From positions 1 through 20,687 of the forward strand of contig CALCXL010000544.1 of NCBI GenBank assembly GCA_937907595.1: DNA of 20,687 bases, written 5' to 3'. Both the position numbers and the translations under genes were made by a program. This document shows, one piece after another, positions 1 to 7,180 of the stretch (positions are counted from its first letter, which is position 1; every line of letters starts with the position of its first letter). Source of the DNA: an uncultured Pseudomonadota bacterium. Lineage in GTDB: Bacteria; Myxococcota_A; UBA796; UBA9615. Below the pieces are notes generated by a model. It was not told where the DNA came from. It ran no database searches and was given only the letters and a program-made list of their open reading frames with translations.

Positions 1-1427
1 CAGGGGGCGACCACCGGGATGTGCAGGATGTGGTTGAAGCCGGTCAGGACCTCCGCGGGGCCCATGGTGGTGGGCGTGGTGGCCAGCACCTCCGCCGGGT
101 CCTCGTGCTCCGAGAAGAAGCCGTCGCAGTCGTCGTCCCAGTCGTTGCAGACCTCCAGCGCGCCGGGGTGCACCGCGGCGTTGGCGTCCATGCAGTCCAG
201 GTCGCCGGGCAGGAAGTTGTCGATGCAGTCCTGGTTGGCGCCGTTGACGTAGCCGTCGCCGTCCAGGTCGAAGCCCTCGTCGACCACGCCGTCGCAGTTG
301 TTGTCGACGCCGTCGCAGATCTCCGGAGCGGCCGGGTTGATCAGGATCTCGTCGTCGTCGCAGTCCCCGTCGCAGGTGCGGTAGAGGTCCAGGTCGTCGT
401 CGGCCTCGCCGCCGGGCAGCAGCGCCGTGTTGCAGTCGTTGTCCAGGCCGTCGCAGACCTCGGTGTTGCCGGGGAACATGGCGGGCTGGGCGTCGTCGCA
501 GTCCCCCTGGCAGGGCGAGTAGCCGTCCACGTCCGCGTCCCGGTCCGTGACGTCGATGACGCCGTCGCAGTTGTTGTCGGGGATGCCGTCGCAGATCTCC
601 GCCGCGTCGGGGTGCACCGCGGGGTTGGTGTCGTCGCAGTCCGACGATCCGGGCAGGCCCGTGATCTCGTCGCCCTCGCACTGGCCGTTGGCGTCCAGGT
701 CCTCCCCGTCGGGGCAGTAGCCGTCGCCGTCCTGGTCCAGCAGGCCCGGCGGGACCGATCCCACCGTGATCGTCACCGAGGTCTGCGCGGTGGCCTGGTC
801 CGGGGCCTCCCCCGACAGCGTGATGACGTGGCTGCCGGCCTGCAGCAGGGAGCTGAAGCCGGTGACCCCGTTGGCGTCCGTCACCGAGTCCAGCAGCGTG
901 CCCTGCAGGTTGGAGGACCACAGCACGTTCGGCGTGGCGGCGTAGGGCTGGCTGTTGGGGTCCAGGACGGTGCCCTGGAAGACCACGGGCTCGGCGTCGA
1001 AGTAGGCGAAGGCGGCCTGCGGGGCCAGGATGGTGACCAGGGGCGGCTCCGGGGGCTCGCCGGCGATGGTCAGGGAGACGGTGTCCGTGTCCACCGCGCC
1101 TTGGCTGTCGGTGACGGTGATCGTGATGGCGTGCACGCCCGCGGGCAGGGTGGCGACGAAGTTGACCGTGCCCTCGTCGTCCGGGGGATCGGTGTTGAGG
1201 ACGTCGGGCAGCTCGCTGCTGGTCCACTCGACCAGGAGCTCCGACGCCGAGTCCTGCGAGTCGATCGCCGTGGCGACCAGCTCGATGAAGGCGGCGTCGA
1301 CGACGGTCTCCGACGCCGGGCTGGTGATCGCCACCTGCGGGGGGGAGTTGAAGTTGCCGACCGGCGCCTCCTCGCACGCGTACACGAGCGGGAGCAGGGC
1401 GAGCAGGGCGCGAGACGCGATCCTCAT
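1..1427 (-). CDS. MopE-type metal-binding repeat lipoprotein with Ig-like domains (C-terminus cut off by window edge)
   Basis: I translated this frame by hand from the ATG at 1427; it stays open to base 1, so the C-terminus lies outside the window. The first 18 residues are a hydrophobic signal ending in VYAC, a plausible lipobox with Cys18. Two Ig/PKD-like beta domains follow, at about residues 29-120 (ITITVTDSQG) and 125-220 (ending TSVTITV). From about residue 222 there is a DQDGDGYCPDG start and four copies of a Cys/Asp repeat of the form DCDD...P...E.CDG.DNNCDG, the pattern of putative metal-binding MopE-type repeats. Such proteins are usually exported surface or secreted proteins of unknown function in Myxococcota. 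No Shine-Dalgarno sequence is obvious. The missing C-terminus could carry a sorting tail, which would link it to the upstream CPBP protease, but that cannot be seen here. Confidence 0.85.
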   Translation of the reverse strand, partial: MRIASRALLALLPLVYACEEAPVGNFNSPPQVAITSPASETVVDAAFIELVATAIDSQDSASELLVEWTSSELPDVLNTDPPDDEGTVNFVATLPAGVHAITITVTDSQGAVDTDTVSLTIAGEPPEPPLVTILAPQAAFAYFDAEPVVFQGTVLDPNSQPYAATPNVLWSSNLQGTLLDSVTDANGVTGFSSLLQAGSHVITLSGEAPDQATAQTSVTITVGSVPPGLLDQDGDGYCPDGEDLDANGQCEGDEITGLPGSSDCDDTNPAVHPDAAEICDGIPDNNCDGVIDVTDRDADVDGYSPCQGDCDDAQPAMFPGNTEVCDGLDNDCNTALLPGGEADDDLDLYRTCDGDCDDDEILINPAAPEICDGVDNNCDGVVDEGFDLDGDGYVNGANQDCIDNFLPGDLDCMDANAAVHPGALEVCNDWDDDCDGFFSEHEDPAEVLATTPTTMGPAEVLTGFNHILHIPVVAP

Positions 1428-1467
1428 GGGGCGATCCGAGGCTGGGTTCAGCCCTGGAGAAGGCTGA

Positions 1468-1507
1468 GGTCAAGCCCAAGCAGGCTTGAGGGTCAAGAGA
1501 TTGTCAA
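1468..1507 (-). promoter_or_regulatory. Three TTGAC direct repeats upstream of the MopE-repeat gene
   Basis: Read on the minus strand, TTGACA begins at 1507 and TTGACC begins at 1496 and 1473, so the spacings are 11 and 23 bases, close to one and two helical turns. TTGACA is a perfect sigma-70-type -35, but no good -10 hexamer lies 16-18 bases downstream. The repeats could instead be activator or response-regulator boxes. A short inverted repeat (CAAGCC / GGCTTG, 1471-1488) overlaps them. Confidence 0.3.
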
Positions 1508-1515
1508 GGGAACCC

Positions 1516-1533
1516 TGAGTCGGCCCCGGCTCA
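1516..1533 (-). terminator. Weak hairpin at the end of the larE-CPBP-SurA-like operon
   Basis: An imperfect inverted repeat (TGAG...CTCA, with one mismatch in the stem) includes the stop codon of the SurA-like gene. It has no U-tract after it, so intrinsic termination is doubtful. Confidence 0.2.
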
Positions 1534-2151
1534 GCGCGCGACGTAGCGCAGGGACGCCGCCGAGCGGAGGCGGGCCCGCCAGGAGTTGAACTCGGCCTCG
1601 AAGCGCAGGGAGTAGGCGCGACGGGAGACCTGATCGGCCACCTCGCCGTAGGGGCGACCGCCGAAGACGTCGTCGCGGTGGCGCTCGTAGTAGGTCCGTT
1701 CCTCGTCGTCGCTGACCTGGAACTGCACCGACAATTCGATGGCCGCGTCCAGCCTCGCCGACTCCTGGAACAGCTCCAGCATGGCGGCCCGGTCCACCCC
1801 CCACCGGGCCCGGAAGGCGCCGGCGTCGGCGGGGCTGTCGAAGGTCCCCTCGAAGGCGTGCAGGCGCTCCAGACCAGCCTGCTTGTCGGTCAGGCGCACC
1901 GCGCGGGCGGGGCCGGCGCGCAGCACCTCCTGGAAGATCAGGGACTCCAGGGGCTCCACCCGCTCGGTGAGCACGCGCCCGAACACGTCGGCGTCGCCGC
2001 AGCGCTCCTTGACCGCGGCCAGGAACGCCACGCGGGAGGCGGCGATGGGCGTGTCCTCCACCACCACCAGCACCCGGTCCACCAGCACGCCGGCGTCCTC
2101 GGGCGGCTGGGCCCAGGCGTTGGCGATCAGCAGGGCGAGGAGCAGGGGCAT
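1531..2151 (-). CDS. SurA-N-like exported chaperone-type protein without a PPIase domain
   Basis: The protein is 206 residues. It has an N-terminal signal peptide (hydrophobic residues 2-12, likely cleavage after NAWA) followed by VLVDRVLVVVEDTPI at residues 22-36. That matches the VDRIVAVVND-type opening of SurA/PpiC family chaperones, whose N-terminal helical domain binds unfolded outer-membrane proteins in the periplasm. The rest is predicted helical and ends in a W..RLRS...RYVAR pattern that resembles the last SurA-N helix and strand. No parvulin PPIase domain fits in this length. Its ATG directly abuts the TGA of the upstream CPBP protease gene (TGAATG), there is no Shine-Dalgarno sequence, and translation is probably coupled. 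The family assignment rests on the opening motif and the overall layout. A role in handling exported clients of the neighbouring protease is inference. Confidence 0.6.
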   Translation of the reverse strand: MPLLLALLIANAWAQPPEDAGVLVDRVLVVVEDTPIAASRVAFLAAVKERCGDADVFGRVLTERVEPLESLIFQEVLRAGPARAVRLTDKQAGLERLHAFEGTFDSPADAGAFRARWGVDRAAMLELFQESARLDAAIELSVQFQVSDDEERTYYERHRDDVFGGRPYGEVADQVSRRAYSLRFEAEFNSWRARLRSAASLRYVAR

Positions 2152-2955
2152 TCAGAGGTTCGGGATGAGGTTCTTGAGGTCCTGGAACAGGTCGGCGGCG
2201 GTGGTCGGCTCCAGCACGCTCAGGCCGTAGATGTGGTCCAGCACGATCATCGCCGTGTTGGCGAAAGCGTGGAAGGCGGCGCCGGCGAAGATCATCCCCG
2301 TGCGCGCGCGCAGCCAGCCGAAGACCAGGGCCGGGAAGACGATGAAGGGCTGCCACCACTGCAGGGTCACCAGGCTGTGGCCGATGGTGAACAGCACCGC
2401 GGTGACCGGCAGGCTCCAGCCGAAGCGCGCGCCCAGGAAGCTCCACCTGGTGTTGTCCCAGATCCCGTCCAGGCGGGTCTGCATGTAGCCCCGGTAGAAG
2501 AACTCCTCGGCGTAGCCCACGCAGAGCACCTGGTAGAGGGTCTGCATGCCCAGGGTGACCAGCACGGGGCCGGTGAAGCCGTTCTCCGGGGCGAAGCGCG
2601 GGTAGGGGCGGCGCATGCCCAGGACGTCGTCGGTGAACCAGTGGAAGCCCTGGGTCTGCAGCAGGTGGTAGCCCAGCAGGAACACCGGGTAAATGATCAG
2701 GACCAGCAGGCCCAGCCACTTCAGCGCGCTCCAGATCGCCGGCGCCATGGGCTCGGGAAAGACCACGTCGTTGTCCAGGCGGTAGCCGTTCCACTTCTCC
2801 GCCACCACCGGCGTGTAGAGGAAGACCAGGGCCACCAGCACCAGCCAGTCGTTGGACAGGATGCCGCCGTCGACGATCGCCTTGATGCCGCGGATCAGCG
2901 CGCAGGAGCCCAGGTACAGGACCCCCACCTCCATCCAGATCGCGCGGGGCGTCAC
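2152..2955 (-). CDS. CPBP-family glutamic intramembrane protease (myxosortase candidate)
   Basis: The protein is 267 residues from a GTG that overlaps the larE stop codon (GTGA, 2952-2955). Several hydrophobic segments (about 36-52, 80-98, 130-148, 183-212, 220-245) mark a polytopic inner-membrane protein. The CPBP/Abi active-site motifs are all present: EEFFYR with Glu150, Glu151 and Arg155; FTIGH with His193; and HAFAN with His229 and Asn233. Family members cleave substrates within the membrane and include eukaryotic Rce1-type CAAX proteases, bacteriocin-immunity proteins and the myxosortases proposed to process MYXO-CTERM proteins. The frame stays open far upstream, but that stretch is a shadow of larE; GTG 2955 is the first start that gives membrane-protein sequence. 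It lies between larE and the SurA-like gene in one tight operon. The family is secure; the substrate is unknown. Confidence 0.85.
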   Translation of the reverse strand: MTPRAIWMEVGVLYLGSCALIRGIKAIVDGGILSNDWLVLVALVFLYTPVVAEKWNGYRLDNDVVFPEPMAPAIWSALKWLGLLVLIIYPVFLLGYHLLQTQGFHWFTDDVLGMRRPYPRFAPENGFTGPVLVTLGMQTLYQVLCVGYAEEFFYRGYMQTRLDGIWDNTRWSFLGARFGWSLPVTAVLFTIGHSLVTLQWWQPFIVFPALVFGWLRARTGMIFAGAAFHAFANTAMIVLDHIYGLSVLEPTTAADLFQDLKNLIPNL

Positions 2956-3836
2956 GGCTGCTGCAGCCCTTCGTTCATCGATCCCGACCGGAAGCCCTGC
3001 AGGTCCAGCGTCACGTAGAGGAAGCCCACGTCCTTGCAGACCTGCACGATCCGGCTGCGCAGGGGCTCGGTGACCAACCGCGGCAGGTCGACGGGGCGGA
3101 CCTCGATTCGCACGACGTCGCCGTGGTAGCGCACCCGGACCTGCCGGAACCCCTCCGCCTTCAGCCGCTGCTCGACGGTGCCGACCCGATCCAGGCGCTC
3201 GGGGGTGATGCGCGTGCCGTAGGGGAAGCGGGACGACAGGCAGGCGAAGGCCGGCTTGTCCCACACGTCCAGGCCCAGGGACCGGGCGGCGCCGCGCACA
3301 TCGGCCTTGGTCAGGCCCGCCTGGACCAGGGGGTGCACGATGGAGGCCTCGTCCGCGGCCACCAGGCCGGGCCGGTGATCGCCCAGGTCGTCGACGTTGA
3401 CGCCGTCGGCGATGTGCGACGCCCCGCTGTCCAGGGCCGCGGCCTGGGCCACGCGGTACAGCTCGCTCTTGCAGAAGTAGCAGCGGTTCGAGGGGTTGGA
3501 GGCGAACCCCTCCAGCGCCATCTCGTCGGACTGCACGAAGCGGTGGCGGGCGCCCAGGGCCTGAGCTTGCCGGGCGCAGTCCTCGCGCTCCTCGTCCGGC
3601 AGGCTGTGGCTGACGGCGGTCAGCGCCAGGACGTCGTCGCCCCGCTCGGCCACGGCCACGGCGAGCACGAAGGCCGAGTCGACGCCGCCGGAGAAGCAGA
3701 CGATCCACCGCTCGCCCTCGGCGAAGACCCGGCGCAGGCGATCCAGCCGGGGCCGCCACTGGGCCTCCGGGCTGATGATCCGCGAGGGATCGGCGTCCGC
3801 GGGCGCGGTCGGGCTGAGGATGGGCAGGGCGGACAT
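2952..3836 (-). CDS. larE: LarE-type ATP-dependent sacrificial sulfur transferase
   Basis: The protein is 294 residues, a usual LarE length. An N-type ATP pyrophosphatase P-loop, SGGVDSA, sits at residues 49-55. The family signature NRCYFCKSELY (Cys119, Cys122) follows. The ACLSSRFPYGTRIT block contains Cys199, which aligns with the cysteine that Lactiplantibacillus LarE gives up as sulfur source. LarE adenylylates and then sulfurates the pyridinium dicarboxylate mononucleotide precursor of the nickel-pincer cofactor used by LarA lactate racemase and its relatives. LarB, LarC and LarA are not in this window. The ATG at 3836 has no Shine-Dalgarno sequence but has a -10-like GATAGT nine bases upstream. 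The gene heads the larE-CPBP-SurA-like operon. Other PP-loop sulfur-insertion enzymes are possible, but the Cys-containing blocks strongly favour LarE. Confidence 0.9.
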   Translation of the reverse strand: MSALPILSPTAPADADPSRIISPEAQWRPRLDRLRRVFAEGERWIVCFSGGVDSAFVLAVAVAERGDDVLALTAVSHSLPDEEREDCARQAQALGARHRFVQSDEMALEGFASNPSNRCYFCKSELYRVAQAAALDSGASHIADGVNVDDLGDHRPGLVAADEASIVHPLVQAGLTKADVRGAARSLGLDVWDKPAFACLSSRFPYGTRITPERLDRVGTVEQRLKAEGFRQVRVRYHGDVVRIEVRPVDLPRLVTEPLRSRIVQVCKDVGFLYVTLDLQGFRSGSMNEGLQQP

Positions 3837-3845
3837 CGCCGGGAC

Positions 3846-3851
3846 ACTATC
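3846..3851 (-). promoter_or_regulatory. Candidate -10 box for larE (near-leaderless)
   Basis: GATAGT (4 of 6 to TATAAT) ends nine bases before the larE ATG in otherwise GC-rich DNA. Transcription would start about two or three bases before the ATG. The rest of the divergent intergenic stretch up to about 4014 holds no gene I can support. It has only a TTGACC at 3951-3956 that might be a -35 for the plus-strand gene, without a convincing -10. Confidence 0.3.
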
Positions 3852-4024
3852 CGGTCGGTGCGCGGGTGGACAGCCCGGGCCGCCTCCGGCCCCGGCCCGC
3901 CCCCGCTCCGGAGGCCCCTGAGCGGCCTTCGGGCGATTCTCGGTCCCCGGTTGACCCCCCTGCAGCGCGTCGGCAGGCTACGCGCCGGCCCGCGGATCCC
4001 CGTCGGCCCCACCTGGGAGCGCCC

Positions 4025-4471
4025 TTGTCCGGCTTCGTGACCGTCACCCGTGAAATCCGCGCTACCCGCGCCCAGGTCGCCGGCTTCGCGTCGCTGGCCG
4101 CCAACGCCTCGCAGTGGCTCTGGGCCCCCGTCCAGGTCGCCGTGATCAACGCCAGCCGGGACATGCCCGACGGCACCCGGCAGCTGATCAACAAGGACGG
4201 CGACAAGCTTCGGGACAAGGTCGTCAGCTCCGACGGCGAGTGCGTGGTGCTCCACTCCGAGCTGCGTCCCCGCGCCACCGACGTGCCCGGCCGCCACCTG
4301 CGCTACGAGCTCACCGTCACGCCCGGCGCCGGCACCGCCATCGCCACCGTGGACCTGGGGTTCGTGGACGCGGCCAACCCCGAGGGGACCGTGCACCAGC
4401 GCCGCTGGCGTCGCCACGCCGAGCAGTGCCTGGCCCGTCTGGCCGGTGCCTGCGAGGTCGACGCCGACTGA
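4025..4471 (+). CDS. Small SRPBCC-like protein
   Basis: The protein is 148 residues if translation starts at TTG 4025, which has GGGAG at 4015-4019 five bases upstream. GTG 4037 is the alternative start. The frame is open further upstream, but that part is Pro/Arg-rich and looks non-coding. The sequence begins with a beta strand (FVTVTREI), then a helical segment with aromatic residues (QWLWAPV). Alternating strands follow (ECVVLHSEL, HLRYELTVTP, AIATVDLGFV) and a long C-terminal helix (RWRRHAEQCLARLA). That order resembles SRPBCC/polyketide-cyclase-like lipid-binding folds. There is no signal peptide, so it is probably cytoplasmic. No ligand or pathway can be named. It lies 90 bases upstream of the serA-like gene in the same orientation. 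Confidence 0.6.
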   Translation: MSGFVTVTREIRATRAQVAGFASLAANASQWLWAPVQVAVINASRDMPDGTRQLINKDGDKLRDKVVSSDGECVVLHSELRPRATDVPGRHLRYELTVTPGAGTAIATVDLGFVDAANPEGTVHQRRWRRHAEQCLARLAGACEVDAD

Positions 4472-4549
4472 TCCGGGGCTGCGTGGTGGCCCCGTAGGAC
4501 CGTCGCCCGCCGAGCCGCGCTCCGGGTGGAGGGCCGCCGGGCGATCGTG

Positions 4550-4555
4550 TACAAG
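4550..4555 (+). promoter_or_regulatory. Candidate -10 box just upstream of the serA-like gene
   Basis: TACAAG (4 of 6 to TATAAT) lies six bases before the ATG at 4562. No Shine-Dalgarno sequence sits between them, so a leaderless start is possible. Confidence 0.25.
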
Positions 4556-4561
4556 CGCGCC

Positions 4562-5881
4562 ATGTTTGAACCCCGCCTGCTCAACGGCCCCCTGACCCGC
4601 GCCCTGGTGTTCGAGAACCCCGACCGGGTGCTGGACGACCTGCTGTACAAGGCGGGCTTCAACGAAGTGCACCGGGTGGAGAAGACGCCGGACAAGGCGC
4701 GGCTGCTCCAGCTCATCGACGGCGTGCGGCCCCACGTGATCTTCAAGCGCAGCCGCCTGGAGATCGACGAGGAGGTCCTGGAGCACGCCGGGGAGCTCTT
4801 CGCCGTGATGCTCTGCTGCATCGGCGACGACTCGGTCGACAAGCAGGCGGCCGCCGATCGCGGCGTGCTCGTGCTCAACGATCCGCGCTCCAACGGCCGG
4901 TCCGTGGCGGAGCTGATCATCGGCCAGGTGCTCATGGGCGCCCGCCGCATCCCCCAGGCCTGGGCGGAGACGCGCGACAACCGCTGGGGCAAGAGCGCCA
5001 CCGGCCGCTTCGAGGTCAAGGGCAAGACCCTGGGCATCCTGGGCCTGGGCCACATCGGCAAGCAGGTGGCTCGCCTCGCGGAGGGCTTCGGGCTGGACAT
5101 CGTCTTCTTCGACAACGACGAGTCGGCCGTGGCCGTGGGCGAGACCTTCGAGTGGACCCCCACGCGCAGCGCCGAGGAGCTGTTCGAGGCGTCGGACTTC
5201 CTGACCGTGCATGTCTCGGCGACGGACCTGGGCGGGGCCAGCAACACCGGCCTGATCGAGCGCGACTGGCTGATGGCCCTGGGCCGCAAGCGCCCCGACG
5301 ACTCCCCGCGGGTGCTGATCAACGCCGGGCGGGGCAACCTGCTGGATCCGGCGGACCTGCGCGAGGCCGTGGCCGCCGACCGCGTGCGGCAGGCCTTCAT
5401 CGACGTGCACCCCGACGAGCCCCAGTCCGGCGTGGTGGAGTGGGCCAACCCCTACCACGACGTGCCCGAGGTCCACTGCACCCCGCACATCGGGGCCGCC
5501 ACCCGGGACGCGCAGCCGCGCATCGCCAGCAAGATGGCCCGCACCGCCCGCCTGTTCAGCGCCCGCGCGCTGGTGGAGGACTGCGTGTTCGCCCCCAAGC
5601 GCCGCATCGAGGTCCCGGGGATCGTCGGCAACACCGTCCTGGCCGTGGTGCACGCCGACGTCCGGGGCACCAAGAAGGCGGTGGACGACGCCATCTACGC
5701 CGCCGGAGTCGACAACCTGGAGTCCGCGCACCGCGACTTCCGTCAGTACGGCATCGCCTACGACCTGAGCGTGATCGATCGGCCGCTCACCGACGCCCAG
5801 ATCCAGGGCCTCATCCAGGGCGCGCGGACCCTGACGGGCCGGGCCGACGCCATCCGATCCGTCCGGCAGATCACGGTCTGA
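4562..5881 (+). CDS. serA: D-3-phosphoglycerate dehydrogenase (SerA-type), with C-terminal ACT-like domain
   Basis: The protein is 439 residues from ATG 4562; an in-frame ATG at 4526 adds 12 unconvincing residues. The D-isomer 2-hydroxyacid dehydrogenase layout is clear. A substrate-binding KRSR lies at 62-65. CCIGDDSVDKQAA and SNGRSVAELIIG (85-121) closely parallel E. coli SerA. The NAD-binding GLGHIGKQVA is at 161-170. The catalytic triad is Arg257 (INAGRG), Glu286 (PDEPQ) and His309 (TPHIGA). Residues 350-439 form a beta-alpha-beta region with VGNTVLAVVHADVRG, consistent with an ACT domain, the serine-sensing regulatory domain of SerA. The enzyme oxidises 3-phosphoglycerate to 3-phosphohydroxypyruvate, the first step of serine synthesis. 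Related dehydrogenases with other substrates cannot be ruled out. No other serine-pathway gene is adjacent. Confidence 0.8.
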   Translation: MFEPRLLNGPLTRALVFENPDRVLDDLLYKAGFNEVHRVEKTPDKARLLQLIDGVRPHVIFKRSRLEIDEEVLEHAGELFAVMLCCIGDDSVDKQAAADRGVLVLNDPRSNGRSVAELIIGQVLMGARRIPQAWAETRDNRWGKSATGRFEVKGKTLGILGLGHIGKQVARLAEGFGLDIVFFDNDESAVAVGETFEWTPTRSAEELFEASDFLTVHVSATDLGGASNTGLIERDWLMALGRKRPDDSPRVLINAGRGNLLDPADLREAVAADRVRQAFIDVHPDEPQSGVVEWANPYHDVPEVHCTPHIGAATRDAQPRIASKMARTARLFSARALVEDCVFAPKRRIEVPGIVGNTVLAVVHADVRGTKKAVDDAIYAAGVDNLESAHRDFRQYGIAYDLSVIDRPLTDAQIQGLIQGARTLTGRADAIRSVRQITV

Positions 5882-5901
5882 GGCCGACCGATCCCGGCCC
5901 C

Positions 5902-5921
5902 GGAGCGGCGGCTTTCGCTCC
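5902..5921 (+). terminator. Hairpin downstream of the serA-like gene
   Basis: GGAGCG (5902-5907) pairs with CGCTCC (5916-5921) around an eight-base loop, 20 bases after the stop codon. It has no T-tract. It could mark the end of the serA transcript or be chance in GC-rich DNA. Confidence 0.3.
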
Positions 5922-5950
5922 CCCGAGCATGGCCTTGGGCCCCCAGACGT

Positions 5951-5980
5951 GAAATAGATCCCTCCGCCGGGGTGTAGGCC
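5951..5980 (+). promoter_or_regulatory. Promoter-like element upstream of the efflux adaptor, similar to one before RND permease 1
   Basis: This stretch reads GAAAT-A-GATCCC, then about ten bases including CCGGGGT, then GTAGGCC. Bases 9481-9514, upstream of the first RND permease, read GAAAT-GATCCC, then CCGGGGT, then ATGAAGGCC. The two align with small gaps, suggesting a shared promoter or operator for adaptor and pump. It starts 56 bases before the adaptor ATG. Confidence 0.3.
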
Positions 5981-6006
5981 TGGCGCCCCCCAGACTCCGA
6001 GATCCC

Positions 6007-7071
6007 ATGCCCCGTGCCGCCCTCGCCCTCCTGTTGGCCCTGCTCCTGCCCCTGGCGGGCTGCGGACTGATGGGCCGTGGGGACGACGACAGCGGAGGCG
6101 ACGACGACGACAGCGCCGCGGAGGAGCCGGCCCGGGCCACCCCGGTCAAGGTGGTGGTGGTGGAGGCGGGGGACATCGACCAGACGATCGCCAGCAGCGC
6201 CACGGTGGACGCCGAGGAGCGAGCGGACATCCTGGTGGAGGTGAGCGGCACGGTGGAGGCGATCGCGGTGGAGGAGGGCGATCGGGTCGCCCCGGGCACG
6301 CTGCTGGCCACCCTGAAGAACCCCACCCTGCGCGGCGAGCTGCAGCGGGCCGAGGTCGCCTACGAGCGGGCCCAGGAGGAGTTCGACGCGCTCAAGGGCC
6401 TGATGGAGCAGGGCTTCGTGGCCCGCAACGACTACGACGAGGCCGCCCACGGCTTCGACACCGCCCGCGTCACCTTCGAGCAGGCCCGGGACAGCCACGG
6501 GGCCCAGCGGCTGACCAGCCCCATCCGCGGCACCATCTCCTCCCGCCAGATCCGCTTCGGGGAGGCCCTGAGCCCCGGGCGGCTCGCCTTCCAGATCGTC
6601 GACCTGGACCGCCTCCGGGTGGACGTGAACCTCCCCGAGAAGGACCTGGCGCGGCTGCGCGTGGGCCAGCCGGCGCGGATCCGCAGCGAGGTGCTCGAGG
6701 GCATCGAGGCCGACGGCCGCCTGGAGCGCATCAGCCCCGTGGTGGATCCGGCCAGCGGCACGGTCAAGGTCACCGTCGCCATCGATCGCGGGGACACGCC
6801 CCTGCGGCCGGGCATGTTCGTCAACGTCGACCTGGTGGTGGACACGCACGCCGGCGCGTTGCTGCTGCCCAAGCGGGCCGTGGTCTACGACGAGGGCGAG
6901 CCCCTGGCCTTCGTCCTGCGCGGGGACACCGCCGCGCGCGTGCCCCTGGAGCTGGGCTTCACCGATCGCGATCGGGTGGAGGTGCTCAGCGGGGTCGTGG
7001 CCGGCGATCGCGTGGTCGTGGTGGGCCAGAGCCTGCTGCGCGACGGGGCCGAGGTCCGCGTCGTCGAGTGA
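6007..7071 (+). CDS. RND efflux periplasmic adaptor lipoprotein (membrane fusion protein)
   Basis: The protein is 354 residues. A signal peptide ends in the lipobox LAGC (Cys19), so it is probably lipid-anchored in the periplasm, as AcrA is. An acidic spacer, GDDDSGGDDDDS, follows at about 25-36. The adaptor domains come next: a lipoyl half (about 73-104: VSGTVEAIAVEEGDRVAPG), an alpha-helical hairpin (about 105-165), a second lipoyl half with LTSPIRGTISSRQIRFGEAL (169-188), a beta-barrel (about 203-285) and a membrane-proximal domain ending in GVVAGDRVVVVGQSLLRDGAEV. The short hairpin fits adaptors that join an RND pump to a TolC-type channel. The two RND permeases and the TolC homologue downstream complete the system, but the adaptor is separated from the pumps by a PP2C phosphatase gene. 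Confidence 0.92.
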   Translation: MPRAALALLLALLLPLAGCGLMGRGDDDSGGDDDDSAAEEPARATPVKVVVVEAGDIDQTIASSATVDAEERADILVEVSGTVEAIAVEEGDRVAPGTLLATLKNPTLRGELQRAEVAYERAQEEFDALKGLMEQGFVARNDYDEAAHGFDTARVTFEQARDSHGAQRLTSPIRGTISSRQIRFGEALSPGRLAFQIVDLDRLRVDVNLPEKDLARLRVGQPARIRSEVLEGIEADGRLERISPVVDPASGTVKVTVAIDRGDTPLRPGMFVNVDLVVDTHAGALLLPKRAVVYDEGEPLAFVLRGDTAARVPLELGFTDRDRVEVLSGVVAGDRVVVVGQSLLRDGAEVRVVE

Positions 7072-7135
7072 CCGGATCGGCGCTCTGCTGACGCTCCCCT
7101 CGTCCTCCTGTCCCCGACAGATCGCACTGGAGATC

Positions 7136-7147
7136 GCCCGCGCGGGC
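7136..7147. promoter_or_regulatory. 12-bp perfect palindrome at the -35 position of the PP2C promoter
   Basis: GCCCGCGCGGGC is a perfect 12-bp palindrome ending 19 bases before the TATACT box. It covers part of the region a -35 element would occupy, where no -35 consensus is seen. It could be an operator. Pure G/C palindromes of this size are not rare in such DNA. Confidence 0.25.
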
Positions 7148-7166
7148 CGCGGAGGGTTTCGACTTG

Positions 7167-7180
7167 TATACTCCGGCGCG
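7167..7180 (+). promoter_or_regulatory. -10 box TATACT placed for leaderless transcription of the PP2C gene
   Basis: TATACT (5 of 6 to consensus) is followed by exactly seven bases and then the GTG start codon. The expected transcription start is therefore the G of the GTG itself. No Shine-Dalgarno sequence precedes the start. The AT-rich hexamer stands out from its surroundings. Confidence 0.5.

Noticed and set aside
21..1589. A 522-codon plus-strand frame rich in Val and Ala opposite the MopE-repeat lipoprotein gene
   Set aside because: It is the mirror image of the Asp/Gly/Cys-rich repeats on the minus strand; no signal or domain is visible.
2956..3759. An apparent fusion in which the CPBP frame continues upstream through larE
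   Set aside because: The upstream part is Arg/Gly/Pro-rich shadow of larE. The GTG at 2955 overlapping the larE stop is a natural start, so these are two genes.
3866..4024. Upstream extension of the SRPBCC-like gene to an ATG at 3866
   Set aside because: The extra 53 residues are Pro/Arg/Ala-rich with no family similarity, and GGGAG lies five bases before TTG 4025.
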